A stretch of DNA of 64,000 nucleotides, taken from contig CP136064.1 of NCBI GenBank assembly GCA_032622095.1, positions 220,670,205 to 220,734,204 of the forward strand, written 5' to 3'. Numbering within the stretch: position 1 is the stretch's first letter; the number at the start of each line of letters is the position of its first letter. Origin of the DNA: Siphonodentalium dalli. Its lineage: Eukaryota; Mollusca; Scaphopoda; Gadilida; Siphonodentaliidae. Both the position numbers and the translations under genes were made by a program. Shown in pieces: positions 11,601 to 26,100 of this stretch. The notes under the pieces were generated by a model. It searched no databases. It had not been told where the DNA came from and was given only the letters and a program-made list of their open reading frames with translations.

Positions 11601-14600
11601 TAATAAAAGTGTCTCATTTTCACTGGTGGGTATGGCCATTTGAAGGTTAATAGCACTAAAACTTGGGCACATTTAAGAAAATGCTTCAGCATTTCAAAGA
11701 GAGCATATCTTTGTTCAACTAATTCAATATACACCCACATCCAGTTATCTTGGATCACCCTTGCAGACCTGAAAATGTCATATTTTAGTCTTCCATGTGC
11801 TGATAAAGTCATGTGCTTGATGCTCAGCTGATCAGATCTGGACTCAATGACCTCACATCACCAGAAGTTCTCTCATGGAAAGGATCTTGTACAGTCTTCC
11901 ATAGCTGATCCAAGTTTGCAACACCAGACCCCAAAAACTGTGTGAAAATGGGGCCTGAATATGACTTGTGGTGGAAAAATGTGCTTTTTTGATGAATAAT
12001 GTGTTACAGAGAGTGGGGTTAAATTGTGTGTGATAAATAAAGAACCACAGAAGTGATATTATTTTTTAACACATTTTTTTCATTCATGGGCAATTCTGAA
12101 AAAATGTAGGGTGTTACAATTATTCCGCGAAAAAGCGGGCTATCGCTTTAGGTTACACTGGTGTAAATAAGGTTCGGAGAGACCTCTAGCGGATGCGGGA
12201 GGAATATATAGGAGAGAATAAAATAGACACTGGGCCCTGATTGGTCAATAGCCTTGTGTGCTTTTTGCATAAAAAAATCATCACACCTCTTCCCTATGAT
12301 TTCCCATAGGTAAGATAGCCATTGGCACAGGAATTAACCCTTTGTAGTGAAGTTTGAATTTGTTGGTGTGGTCTAAAATATGACAGTATTTTTTTATGCG
12401 GATCTGACACTAGTTACGAAAACACAAGATTTAAAGGCGAATTCCCTGCTAGACAGATATGATTTTTTTGTGTAAAAAGTTTCCCGAAATGTCAATTTTT
12501 CAGATTAAAAAAAAAAATTGGATCCATGGTTCATATAGCCAACAGCATACGCTAAAACGTTAGCACTGAGGCCTATGGAAAACATTTACACCAGTGTAAC
12601 CTAAAGGGAAAAATGAACTTTTTGGCATTTTTGATTCCTGGGAGTCACTTTAAAGTATTTTAATGCATTTTTCACAGCCTGGTCTTTCAGTCCAATGAAT
12701 CTCCCATGCATGGTGTGGCTATTCTTGCTGCTGATGTCTTCTTTCACTTCCATCGGCCAAAAAAATGGTATGATTTTTCATAAAAAATGCCAATTTTTCA
12801 AGGTATTTTCAAAAAATTTCAAGGTGGTAATTGTCACATGATAATGCAAATTACCCATTACATGAGCATGTCAATGACACACATACCAATTGTTATAAGA
12901 AGCTAATCTAACAAGTATTTTGGATTTTATAGCCAGTGATATACAGATATATATAATAAAAGTGTCTCATTTTCACTGGTGGGTATGGCCATTTGAAGGT
13001 TAATAGCACTAAAACTTGGGCACATTTAAGAAAATGCTTCAGCATTTCAAAGAGAGCATATCTTTGTTCAACTAATTCAATATACACCCACATCCAGTTA
13101 TCTTGGATCACCCTTGCAGACCTGAAAATGTCATATTTTAGTCTTCCATGTGCTGATAAAGTCATGTGCTTGATGCTCAGCTGATCAGATCTGGACTCAA
13201 TGACCTCACATCACCAGAAGTTCTCTCATGGAAAGGATCTTGTACAGTCTTCCATAGCTGATCCAAGTTTGCAACACCAGACCCCAAAAACTGTGTGAAA
13301 ATGGGGCCTGAATATGACTTGTGGTGGAAAAATGTGCTTTTTTGATGAATAATGTGTTACAGAGAGTGGGGTTAAATTGTGTGTGATAAATAAAGAACCA
13401 CAGAAGTGATATTATTTTTTAACACATTTTTTTCATTCATGGGCAATTCTGAAAAAATGTAGGGTGTTACAATTATTCCGCGAAAAAGCGGGCTATCGCT
13501 TTAGGTTACACTGGTGTAAATAAGGTTCGGAGAGACCTCTAGCGGATGCGGGAGGAATATATAGGAGAGAATAAAATAGACACTGGGCCCTGATTGGTCA
13601 ATAGCCTTGTGTGCTTTTTGCATAAAAAAATCATCACACCTCTTCCCTATGATTTCCCATAGGTAAGATAGCCATTGGCACAGGAATTAACCCTTTGTAG
13701 TGAAGTTTGAATTTGTTGGTGTGGTCTAAAATATGACAGTATTTTTTTATGCGGATCTGACACTAGTTACGAAAACACAAGATTTAAAGGCGAATTCCCT
13801 GCTAGACAGATATGATTTTTTTGTGTAAAAAGTTTCCCGAAATGTCAATTTTTCAGATTAAAAAAAAAAATTGGATCCATGGTTCATATAGCCAACAGCA
13901 TACGCTAAAACGTTAGCACTGAGGCCTATGGAAAACATTTACACCAGTGTAACCTAAAGGGAAAAATGAACTTTTTGGCATTTTTGATTCCTGGGAGTCA
14001 CTTTAAAGTATTTTAATGCATTTTTCACAGCCTGGTCTTTCAGTCCAATGAATCTCCCATGCATGGTGTGGCTATTCTTGCTGCTGATGTCTTCTTTCAC
14101 TTCCATCGGCCAAAAAAATGGTATGATTTTTCATAAAAAATGCCAATTTTTCAAGGTATTTTCAAAAAATTTCAAGGTGGTAATTGTCACATGATAATGC
14201 AAATTACCCATTACATGAGCATGTCAATGACACACATACCAATTGTTATAAGAAGCTAATCTAACAAGTATTTTGGATTTTATAGCCAGTGATATACAGA
14301 TATATATAATAAAAGTGTCTCATTTTCACTGGTGGGTATGGCCATTTGAAGGTTAATAGCACTAAAACTTGGGCACATTTAAGAAAATGCTTCAGCATTT
14401 CAAAGAGAGCATATCTTTGTTCAACTAATTCAATATACACCCACATCCAGTTATCTTGGATCACCCTTGCAGACCTGAAAATGTCATATTTTAGTCTTCC
14501 ATGTGCTGATAAAGTCATGTGCTTGATGCTCAGCTGATCAGATCTGGACTCAATGACCTCACATCACCAGAAGTTCTCTCATGGAAAGGATCTTGTACAG

Positions 14601-14825
14601 TCTTCCATAGCTGATCCAAGTTTGCAACACCAGACCCCAAAAACTGTGTGAAAATGGGGCCTGAATATGACTTGTGGTGGAAAAATGTGCTTTTTTGATG
14701 AATAATGTGTTACAGAGAGTGGGGTTAAATTGTGTGTGATAAATAAAGAACCACAGAAGTGATATTATTTTTTAACACATTTTTTTCATTCATGGGCAAT
14801 TCTGAAAAAATGTAGGGTGTTACAA

Positions 14826-15008
14826 TTATTCCGCGAAAAAGCGGGCTATCGCTTTATAAAGGGAAAAATGAACTTTTTGGCATTTTTGATTCCTGGGAGT
14901 CACTTTAAAGTATTTTAATGCATTTTTCACAGCCTGGTCTTTCAGTCCAATGAATCTCCCATGCATGGTGTGGCTATTCTTGCTGCTGATGTCTTCTTTC
15001 ACTTCCAT
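14826..15008 (-). other. Coding-like fragment C, open only in insert-less units
   Basis: A minus-strand frame of 60 residues starting MEVKEDISSKNSHTMHGRFI and reading across the insertion site. In normal units the MITE-like insert interrupts it after about 50 codons; in the three insert-less units (14826-15008, 17081-17263, 35121-35303) it continues 9-10 codons further. The protein is unrecognised. It may be chance or a remnant of the same captured sequence as fragments A and B. Confidence 0.2.
14852..14861. other. Insert-less site 1 (CTTTATAAAG)
   Basis: In this unit the 451-bp insert is missing exactly. Normal flanks CTTTA and TAAAG are joined directly, giving CTTTATAAAG. A virgin TA target would read CTTTAAAG, so the sequence looks like an excision product keeping both TA copies. 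Confidence 0.85.
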
Positions 15009-15758
15009 CGGCCAAAAAAATGGTATGATTTTTCATAAAAAATGCCAATTTTTCAAGGTATTTTCAAAAAATTTCAAGGTGGTAATTGTCACATGATAAT
15101 GCAAATTACCCATTACATGAGCATGTCAATGACACACATACCAATTGTTATAAGAAGCTAATCTAACAAGTATTTTGGATTTTATAGCCAGTGATATACA
15201 GATATATATAATAAAAGTGTCTCATTTTCACTGGTGGGTATGGCCATTTGAAGGTTAATAGCACTAAAACTTGGGCACATTTAAGAAAATGCTTCAGCAT
15301 TTCAAAGAGAGCATATCTTTGTTCAACTAATTCAATATACACCCACATCCAGTTATCTTGGATCACCCTTGCAGACCTGAAAATGTCATATTTTAGTCTT
15401 CCATGTGCTGATAAAGTCATGTGCTTGATGCTCAGCTGATCAGATCTGGACTCAATGACCTCACATCACCAGAAGTTCTCTCATGGAAAGGATCTTGTAC
15501 AGTCTTCCATAGCTGATCCAAGTTTGCAACACCAGACCCCAAAAACTGTGTGAAAATGGGGCCTGAATATGACTTGTGGTGGAAAAATGTGCTTTTTTGA
15601 TGAATAATGTGTTACAGAGAGTGGGGTTAAATTGTGTGTGATAAATAAAGAACCACAGAAGTGATATTATTTTTTAACACATTTTTTTCATTCATGGGCA
15701 ATTCTGAAAAAATGTAGGGTGTTACAATTATTCCGCGAAAAAGCGGGCTATCGCTTTA

Positions 15759-16209
15759 GGTTACACTGGTGTAAATAAGGTTCGGAGAGACCTCTAGCGG
15801 ATGCGGGAGGAATATATAGGAGAGAATAAAATAGACACTGGGCCCTGATTGGTCAATAGCCTTGTGTGCTTTTTGCATAAAAAAATCATCACACCTCTTC
15901 CCTATGATTTCCCATAGGTAAGATAGCCATTGGCACAGGAATTAACCCTTTGTAGTGAAGTTTGAATTTGTTGGTGTGGTCTAAAATATGACAGTATTTT
16001 TTTATGCGGATCTGACACTAGTTACGAAAACACAAGATTTAAAGGCGAATTCCCTGCTAGACAGATATGATTTTTTTGTGTAAAAAGTTTCCCGAAATGT
16101 CAATTTTTCAGATTAAAAAAAAAAATTGGATCCATGGTTCATATAGCCAACAGCATACGCTAAAACGTTAGCACTGAGGCCTATGGAAAACATTTACACC
16201 AGTGTAACC
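15759..16209. mobile_element. MITE-like insert lying between two insert-less units
   Basis: An intact 451-bp copy. Its unit is the middle member of a 902-1353-902 bp triplet of unit lengths (14261, 15163, 16516). Confidence 0.85.
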
Positions 16210-17106
16210 TAAAGGGAAAAATGAACTTTTTGGCATTTTTGATTCCTGGGAGTCACTTTAAAGTATTTTAATGCATTTTTCACAGCCTGGTCTTTCAGTC
16301 CAATGAATCTCCCATGCATGGTGTGGCTATTCTTGCTGCTGATGTCTTCTTTCACTTCCATCGGCCAAAAAAATGGTATGATTTTTCATAAAAAATGCCA
16401 ATTTTTCAAGGTATTTTCAAAAAATTTCAAGGTGGTAATTGTCACATGATAATGCAAATTACCCATTACATGAGCATGTCAATGACACACATACCAATTG
16501 TTATAAGAAGCTAATCTAACAAGTATTTTGGATTTTATAGCCAGTGATATACAGATATATATAATAAAAGTGTCTCATTTTCACTGGTGGGTATGGCCAT
16601 TTGAAGGTTAATAGCACTAAAACTTGGGCACATTTAAGAAAATGCTTCAGCATTTCAAAGAGAGCATATCTTTGTTCAACTAATTCAATATACACCCACA
16701 TCCAGTTATCTTGGATCACCCTTGCAGACCTGAAAATGTCATATTTTAGTCTTCCATGTGCTGATAAAGTCATGTGCTTGATGCTCAGCTGATCAGATCT
16801 GGACTCAATGACCTCACATCACCAGAAGTTCTCTCATGGAAAGGATCTTGTACAGTCTTCCATAGCTGATCCAAGTTTGCAACACCAGACCCCAAAAACT
16901 GTGTGAAAATGGGGCCTGAATATGACTTGTGGTGGAAAAATGTGCTTTTTTGATGAATAATGTGTTACAGAGAGTGGGGTTAAATTGTGTGTGATAAATA
17001 AAGAACCACAGAAGTGATATTATTTTTTAACACATTTTTTTCATTCATGGGCAATTCTGAAAAAATGTAGGGTGTTACAATTATTCCGCGAAAAAGCGGG
17101 CTATCG

Positions 17107-17116
17107 CTTTATAAAG
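17107..17116. other. Insert-less site 2 (CTTTATAAAG)
   Basis: The same junction as 14852-14861, base for base. Two identical scars two units apart suggest duplication of one excision event during array growth rather than two independent excisions. Confidence 0.85.
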
Positions 17117-20100
17117 GGAAAAATGAACTTTTTGGCATTTTTGATTCCTGGGAGTCACTTTAAAGTATTTTAATGCATTTTTCACAGCCTGGTCTTTCAG
17201 TCCAATGAATCTCCCATGCATGGTGTGGCTATTCTTGCTGCTGATGTCTTCTTTCACTTCCATCGGCCAAAAAAATGGTATGATTTTTCATAAAAAATGC
17301 CAATTTTTCAAGGTATTTTCAAAAAATTTCAAGGTGGTAATTGTCACATGATAATGCAAATTACCCATTACATGAGCATGTCAATGACACACATACCAAT
17401 TGTTATAAGAAGCTAATCTAACAAGTATTTTGGATTTTATAGCCAGTGATATACAGATATATATAATAAAAGTGTCTCATTTTCACTGGTGGGTATGGCC
17501 ATTTGAAGGTTAATAGCACTAAAACTTGGGCACATTTAAGAAAATGCTTCAGCATTTCAAAGAGAGCATATCTTTGTTCAACTAATTCAATATACACCCA
17601 CATCCAGTTATCTTGGATCACCCTTGCAGACCTGAAAATGTCATATTTTAGTCTTCCATGTGCTGATAAAGTCATGTGCTTGATGCTCAGCTGATCAGAT
17701 CTGGACTCAATGACCTCACATCACCAGAAGTTCTCTCATGGAAAGGATCTTGTACAGTCTTCCATAGCTGATCCAAGTTTGCAACACCAGACCCCAAAAA
17801 CTGTGTGAAAATGGGGCCTGAATATGACTTGTGGTGGAAAAATGTGCTTTTTTGATGAATAATGTGTTACAGAGAGTGGGGTTAAATTGTGTGTGATAAA
17901 TAAAGAACCACAGAAGTGATATTATTTTTTAACACATTTTTTTCATTCATGGGCAATTCTGAAAAAATGTAGGGTGTTACAATTATTCCGCGAAAAAGCG
18001 GGCTATCGCTTTAGGTTACACTGGTGTAAATAAGGTTCGGAGAGACCTCTAGCGGATGCGGGAGGAATATATAGGAGAGAATAAAATAGACACTGGGCCC
18101 TGATTGGTCAATAGCCTTGTGTGCTTTTTGCATAAAAAAATCATCACACCTCTTCCCTATGATTTCCCATAGGTAAGATAGCCATTGGCACAGGAATTAA
18201 CCCTTTGTAGTGAAGTTTGAATTTGTTGGTGTGGTCTAAAATATGACAGTATTTTTTTATGCGGATCTGACACTAGTTACGAAAACACAAGATTTAAAGG
18301 CGAATTCCCTGCTAGACAGATATGATTTTTTTGTGTAAAAAGTTTCCCGAAATGTCAATTTTTCAGATTAAAAAAAAAAATTGGATCCATGGTTCATATA
18401 GCCAACAGCATACGCTAAAACGTTAGCACTGAGGCCTATGGAAAACATTTACACCAGTGTAACCTAAAGGGAAAAATGAACTTTTTGGCATTTTTGATTC
18501 CTGGGAGTCACTTTAAAGTATTTTAATGCATTTTTCACAGCCTGGTCTTTCAGTCCAATGAATCTCCCATGCATGGTGTGGCTATTCTTGCTGCTGATGT
18601 CTTCTTTCACTTCCATCGGCCAAAAAAATGGTATGATTTTTCATAAAAAATGCCAATTTTTCAAGGTATTTTCAAAAAATTTCAAGGTGGTAATTGTCAC
18701 ATGATAATGCAAATTACCCATTACATGAGCATGTCAATGACACACATACCAATTGTTATAAGAAGCTAATCTAACAAGTATTTTGGATTTTATAGCCAGT
18801 GATATACAGATATATATAATAAAAGTGTCTCATTTTCACTGGTGGGTATGGCCATTTGAAGGTTAATAGCACTAAAACTTGGGCACATTTAAGAAAATGC
18901 TTCAGCATTTCAAAGAGAGCATATCTTTGTTCAACTAATTCAATATACACCCACATCCAGTTATCTTGGATCACCCTTGCAGACCTGAAAATGTCATATT
19001 TTAGTCTTCCATGTGCTGATAAAGTCATGTGCTTGATGCTCAGCTGATCAGATCTGGACTCAATGACCTCACATCACCAGAAGTTCTCTCATGGAAAGGA
19101 TCTTGTACAGTCTTCCATAGCTGATCCAAGTTTGCAACACCAGACCCCAAAAACTGTGTGAAAATGGGGCCTGAATATGACTTGTGGTGGAAAAATGTGC
19201 TTTTTTGATGAATAATGTGTTACAGAGAGTGGGGTTAAATTGTGTGTGATAAATAAAGAACCACAGAAGTGATATTATTTTTTAACACATTTTTTTCATT
19301 CATGGGCAATTCTGAAAAAATGTAGGGTGTTACAATTATTCCGCGAAAAAGCGGGCTATCGCTTTAGGTTACACTGGTGTAAATAAGGTTCGGAGAGACC
19401 TCTAGCGGATGCGGGAGGAATATATAGGAGAGAATAAAATAGACACTGGGCCCTGATTGGTCAATAGCCTTGTGTGCTTTTTGCATAAAAAAATCATCAC
19501 ACCTCTTCCCTATGATTTCCCATAGGTAAGATAGCCATTGGCACAGGAATTAACCCTTTGTAGTGAAGTTTGAATTTGTTGGTGTGGTCTAAAATATGAC
19601 AGTATTTTTTTATGCGGATCTGACACTAGTTACGAAAACACAAGATTTAAAGGCGAATTCCCTGCTAGACAGATATGATTTTTTTGTGTAAAAAGTTTCC
19701 CGAAATGTCAATTTTTCAGATTAAAAAAAAAAATTGGATCCATGGTTCATATAGCCAACAGCATACGCTAAAACGTTAGCACTGAGGCCTATGGAAAACA
19801 TTTACACCAGTGTAACCTAAAGGGAAAAATGAACTTTTTGGCATTTTTGATTCCTGGGAGTCACTTTAAAGTATTTTAATGCATTTTTCACAGCCTGGTC
19901 TTTCAGTCCAATGAATCTCCCATGCATGGTGTGGCTATTCTTGCTGCTGATGTCTTCTTTCACTTCCATCGGCCAAAAAAATGGTATGATTTTTCATAAA
20001 AAATGCCAATTTTTCAAGGTATTTTCAAAAAATTTCAAGGTGGTAATTGTCACATGATAATGCAAATTACCCATTACATGAGCATGTCAATGACACACAT

Positions 20101-23100
20101 ACCAATTGTTATAAGAAGCTAATCTAACAAGTATTTTGGATTTTATAGCCAGTGATATACAGATATATATAATAAAAGTGTCTCATTTTCACTGGTGGGT
20201 ATGGCCATTTGAAGGTTAATAGCACTAAAACTTGGGCACATTTAAGAAAATGCTTCAGCATTTCAAAGAGAGCATATCTTTGTTCAACTAATTCAATATA
20301 CACCCACATCCAGTTATCTTGGATCACCCTTGCAGACCTGAAAATGTCATATTTTAGTCTTCCATGTGCTGATAAAGTCATGTGCTTGATGCTCAGCTGA
20401 TCAGATCTGGACTCAATGACCTCACATCACCAGAAGTTCTCTCATGGAAAGGATCTTGTACAGTCTTCCATAGCTGATCCAAGTTTGCAACACCAGACCC
20501 CAAAAACTGTGTGAAAATGGGGCCTGAATATGACTTGTGGTGGAAAAATGTGCTTTTTTGATGAATAATGTGTTACAGAGAGTGGGGTTAAATTGTGTGT
20601 GATAAATAAAGAACCACAGAAGTGATATTATTTTTTAACACATTTTTTTCATTCATGGGCAATTCTGAAAAAATGTAGGGTGTTACAATTATTCCGCGAA
20701 AAAGCGGGCTATCGCTTTAGGTTACACTGGTGTAAATAAGGTTCGGAGAGACCTCTAGCGGATGCGGGAGGAATATATAGGAGAGAATAAAATAGACACT
20801 GGGCCCTGATTGGTCAATAGCCTTGTGTGCTTTTTGCATAAAAAAATCATCACACCTCTTCCCTATGATTTCCCATAGGTAAGATAGCCATTGGCACAGG
20901 AATTAACCCTTTGTAGTGAAGTTTGAATTTGTTGGTGTGGTCTAAAATATGACAGTATTTTTTTATGCGGATCTGACACTAGTTACGAAAACACAAGATT
21001 TAAAGGCGAATTCCCTGCTAGACAGATATGATTTTTTTGTGTAAAAAGTTTCCCGAAATGTCAATTTTTCAGATTAAAAAAAAAAATTGGATCCATGGTT
21101 CATATAGCCAACAGCATACGCTAAAACGTTAGCACTGAGGCCTATGGAAAACATTTACACCAGTGTAACCTAAAGGGAAAAATGAACTTTTTGGCATTTT
21201 TGATTCCTGGGAGTCACTTTAAAGTATTTTAATGCATTTTTCACAGCCTGGTCTTTCAGTCCAATGAATCTCCCATGCATGGTGTGGCTATTCTTGCTGC
21301 TGATGTCTTCTTTCACTTCCATCGGCCAAAAAAATGGTATGATTTTTCATAAAAAATGCCAATTTTTCAAGGTATTTTCAAAAAATTTCAAGGTGGTAAT
21401 TGTCACATGATAATGCAAATTACCCATTACATGAGCATGTCAATGACACACATACCAATTGTTATAAGAAGCTAATCTAACAAGTATTTTGGATTTTATA
21501 GCCAGTGATATACAGATATATATAATAAAAGTGTCTCATTTTCACTGGTGGGTATGGCCATTTGAAGGTTAATAGCACTAAAACTTGGGCACATTTAAGA
21601 AAATGCTTCAGCATTTCAAAGAGAGCATATCTTTGTTCAACTAATTCAATATACACCCACATCCAGTTATCTTGGATCACCCTTGCAGACCTGAAAATGT
21701 CATATTTTAGTCTTCCATGTGCTGATAAAGTCATGTGCTTGATGCTCAGCTGATCAGATCTGGACTCAATGACCTCACATCACCAGAAGTTCTCTCATGG
21801 AAAGGATCTTGTACAGTCTTCCATAGCTGATCCAAGTTTGCAACACCAGACCCCAAAAACTGTGTGAAAATGGGGCCTGAATATGACTTGTGGTGGAAAA
21901 ATGTGCTTTTTTGATGAATAATGTGTTACAGAGAGTGGGGTTAAATTGTGTGTGATAAATAAAGAACCACAGAAGTGATATTATTTTTTAACACATTTTT
22001 TTCATTCATGGGCAATTCTGAAAAAATGTAGGGTGTTACAATTATTCCGCGAAAAAGCGGGCTATCGCTTTAGGTTACACTGGTGTAAATAAGGTTCGGA
22101 GAGACCTCTAGCGGATGCGGGAGGAATATATAGGAGAGAATAAAATAGACACTGGGCCCTGATTGGTCAATAGCCTTGTGTGCTTTTTGCATAAAAAAAT
22201 CATCACACCTCTTCCCTATGATTTCCCATAGGTAAGATAGCCATTGGCACAGGAATTAACCCTTTGTAGTGAAGTTTGAATTTGTTGGTGTGGTCTAAAA
22301 TATGACAGTATTTTTTTATGCGGATCTGACACTAGTTACGAAAACACAAGATTTAAAGGCGAATTCCCTGCTAGACAGATATGATTTTTTTGTGTAAAAA
22401 GTTTCCCGAAATGTCAATTTTTCAGATTAAAAAAAAAAATTGGATCCATGGTTCATATAGCCAACAGCATACGCTAAAACGTTAGCACTGAGGCCTATGG
22501 AAAACATTTACACCAGTGTAACCTAAAGGGAAAAATGAACTTTTTGGCATTTTTGATTCCTGGGAGTCACTTTAAAGTATTTTAATGCATTTTTCACAGC
22601 CTGGTCTTTCAGTCCAATGAATCTCCCATGCATGGTGTGGCTATTCTTGCTGCTGATGTCTTCTTTCACTTCCATCGGCCAAAAAAATGGTATGATTTTT
22701 CATAAAAAATGCCAATTTTTCAAGGTATTTTCAAAAAATTTCAAGGTGGTAATTGTCACATGATAATGCAAATTACCCATTACATGAGCATGTCAATGAC
22801 ACACATACCAATTGTTATAAGAAGCTAATCTAACAAGTATTTTGGATTTTATAGCCAGTGATATACAGATATATATAATAAAAGTGTCTCATTTTCACTG
22901 GTGGGTATGGCCATTTGAAGGTTAATAGCACTAAAACTTGGGCACATTTAAGAAAATGCTTCAGCATTTCAAAGAGAGCATATCTTTGTTCAACTAATTC
23001 AATATACACCCACATCCAGTTATCTTGGATCACCCTTGCAGACCTGAAAATGTCATATTTTAGTCTTCCATGTGCTGATAAAGTCATGTGCTTGATGCTC

Positions 23101-26100
23101 AGCTGATCAGATCTGGACTCAATGACCTCACATCACCAGAAGTTCTCTCATGGAAAGGATCTTGTACAGTCTTCCATAGCTGATCCAAGTTTGCAACACC
23201 AGACCCCAAAAACTGTGTGAAAATGGGGCCTGAATATGACTTGTGGTGGAAAAATGTGCTTTTTTGATGAATAATGTGTTACAGAGAGTGGGGTTAAATT
23301 GTGTGTGATAAATAAAGAACCACAGAAGTGATATTATTTTTTAACACATTTTTTTCATTCATGGGCAATTCTGAAAAAATGTAGGGTGTTACAATTATTC
23401 CGCGAAAAAGCGGGCTATCGCTTTAGGTTACACTGGTGTAAATAAGGTTCGGAGAGACCTCTAGCGGATGCGGGAGGAATATATAGGAGAGAATAAAATA
23501 GACACTGGGCCCTGATTGGTCAATAGCCTTGTGTGCTTTTTGCATAAAAAAATCATCACACCTCTTCCCTATGATTTCCCATAGGTAAGATAGCCATTGG
23601 CACAGGAATTAACCCTTTGTAGTGAAGTTTGAATTTGTTGGTGTGGTCTAAAATATGACAGTATTTTTTTATGCGGATCTGACACTAGTTACGAAAACAC
23701 AAGATTTAAAGGCGAATTCCCTGCTAGACAGATATGATTTTTTTGTGTAAAAAGTTTCCCGAAATGTCAATTTTTCAGATTAAAAAAAAAAATTGGATCC
23801 ATGGTTCATATAGCCAACAGCATACGCTAAAACGTTAGCACTGAGGCCTATGGAAAACATTTACACCAGTGTAACCTAAAGGGAAAAATGAACTTTTTGG
23901 CATTTTTGATTCCTGGGAGTCACTTTAAAGTATTTTAATGCATTTTTCACAGCCTGGTCTTTCAGTCCAATGAATCTCCCATGCATGGTGTGGCTATTCT
24001 TGCTGCTGATGTCTTCTTTCACTTCCATCGGCCAAAAAAATGGTATGATTTTTCATAAAAAATGCCAATTTTTCAAGGTATTTTCAAAAAATTTCAAGGT
24101 GGTAATTGTCACATGATAATGCAAATTACCCATTACATGAGCATGTCAATGACACACATACCAATTGTTATAAGAAGCTAATCTAACAAGTATTTTGGAT
24201 TTTATAGCCAGTGATATACAGATATATATAATAAAAGTGTCTCATTTTCACTGGTGGGTATGGCCATTTGAAGGTTAATAGCACTAAAACTTGGGCACAT
24301 TTAAGAAAATGCTTCAGCATTTCAAAGAGAGCATATCTTTGTTCAACTAATTCAATATACACCCACATCCAGTTATCTTGGATCACCCTTGCAGACCTGA
24401 AAATGTCATATTTTAGTCTTCCATGTGCTGATAAAGTCATGTGCTTGATGCTCAGCTGATCAGATCTGGACTCAATGACCTCACATCACCAGAAGTTCTC
24501 TCATGGAAAGGATCTTGTACAGTCTTCCATAGCTGATCCAAGTTTGCAACACCAGACCCCAAAAACTGTGTGAAAATGGGGCCTGAATATGACTTGTGGT
24601 GGAAAAATGTGCTTTTTTGATGAATAATGTGTTACAGAGAGTGGGGTTAAATTGTGTGTGATAAATAAAGAACCACAGAAGTGATATTATTTTTTAACAC
24701 ATTTTTTTCATTCATGGGCAATTCTGAAAAAATGTAGGGTGTTACAATTATTCCGCGAAAAAGCGGGCTATCGCTTTAGGTTACACTGGTGTAAATAAGG
24801 TTCGGAGAGACCTCTAGCGGATGCGGGAGGAATATATAGGAGAGAATAAAATAGACACTGGGCCCTGATTGGTCAATAGCCTTGTGTGCTTTTTGCATAA
24901 AAAAATCATCACACCTCTTCCCTATGATTTCCCATAGGTAAGATAGCCATTGGCACAGGAATTAACCCTTTGTAGTGAAGTTTGAATTTGTTGGTGTGGT
25001 CTAAAATATGACAGTATTTTTTTATGCGGATCTGACACTAGTTACGAAAACACAAGATTTAAAGGCGAATTCCCTGCTAGACAGATATGATTTTTTTGTG
25101 TAAAAAGTTTCCCGAAATGTCAATTTTTCAGATTAAAAAAAAAAATTGGATCCATGGTTCATATAGCCAACAGCATACGCTAAAACGTTAGCACTGAGGC
25201 CTATGGAAAACATTTACACCAGTGTAACCTAAAGGGAAAAATGAACTTTTTGGCATTTTTGATTCCTGGGAGTCACTTTAAAGTATTTTAATGCATTTTT
25301 CACAGCCTGGTCTTTCAGTCCAATGAATCTCCCATGCATGGTGTGGCTATTCTTGCTGCTGATGTCTTCTTTCACTTCCATCGGCCAAAAAAATGGTATG
25401 ATTTTTCATAAAAAATGCCAATTTTTCAAGGTATTTTCAAAAAATTTCAAGGTGGTAATTGTCACATGATAATGCAAATTACCCATTACATGAGCATGTC
25501 AATGACACACATACCAATTGTTATAAGAAGCTAATCTAACAAGTATTTTGGATTTTATAGCCAGTGATATACAGATATATATAATAAAAGTGTCTCATTT
25601 TCACTGGTGGGTATGGCCATTTGAAGGTTAATAGCACTAAAACTTGGGCACATTTAAGAAAATGCTTCAGCATTTCAAAGAGAGCATATCTTTGTTCAAC
25701 TAATTCAATATACACCCACATCCAGTTATCTTGGATCACCCTTGCAGACCTGAAAATGTCATATTTTAGTCTTCCATGTGCTGATAAAGTCATGTGCTTG
25801 ATGCTCAGCTGATCAGATCTGGACTCAATGACCTCACATCACCAGAAGTTCTCTCATGGAAAGGATCTTGTACAGTCTTCCATAGCTGATCCAAGTTTGC
25901 AACACCAGACCCCAAAAACTGTGTGAAAATGGGGCCTGAATATGACTTGTGGTGGAAAAATGTGCTTTTTTGATGAATAATGTGTTACAGAGAGTGGGGT
26001 TAAATTGTGTGTGATAAATAAAGAACCACAGAAGTGATATTATTTTTTAACACATTTTTTTCATTCATGGGCAATTCTGAAAAAATGTAGGGTGTTACAA

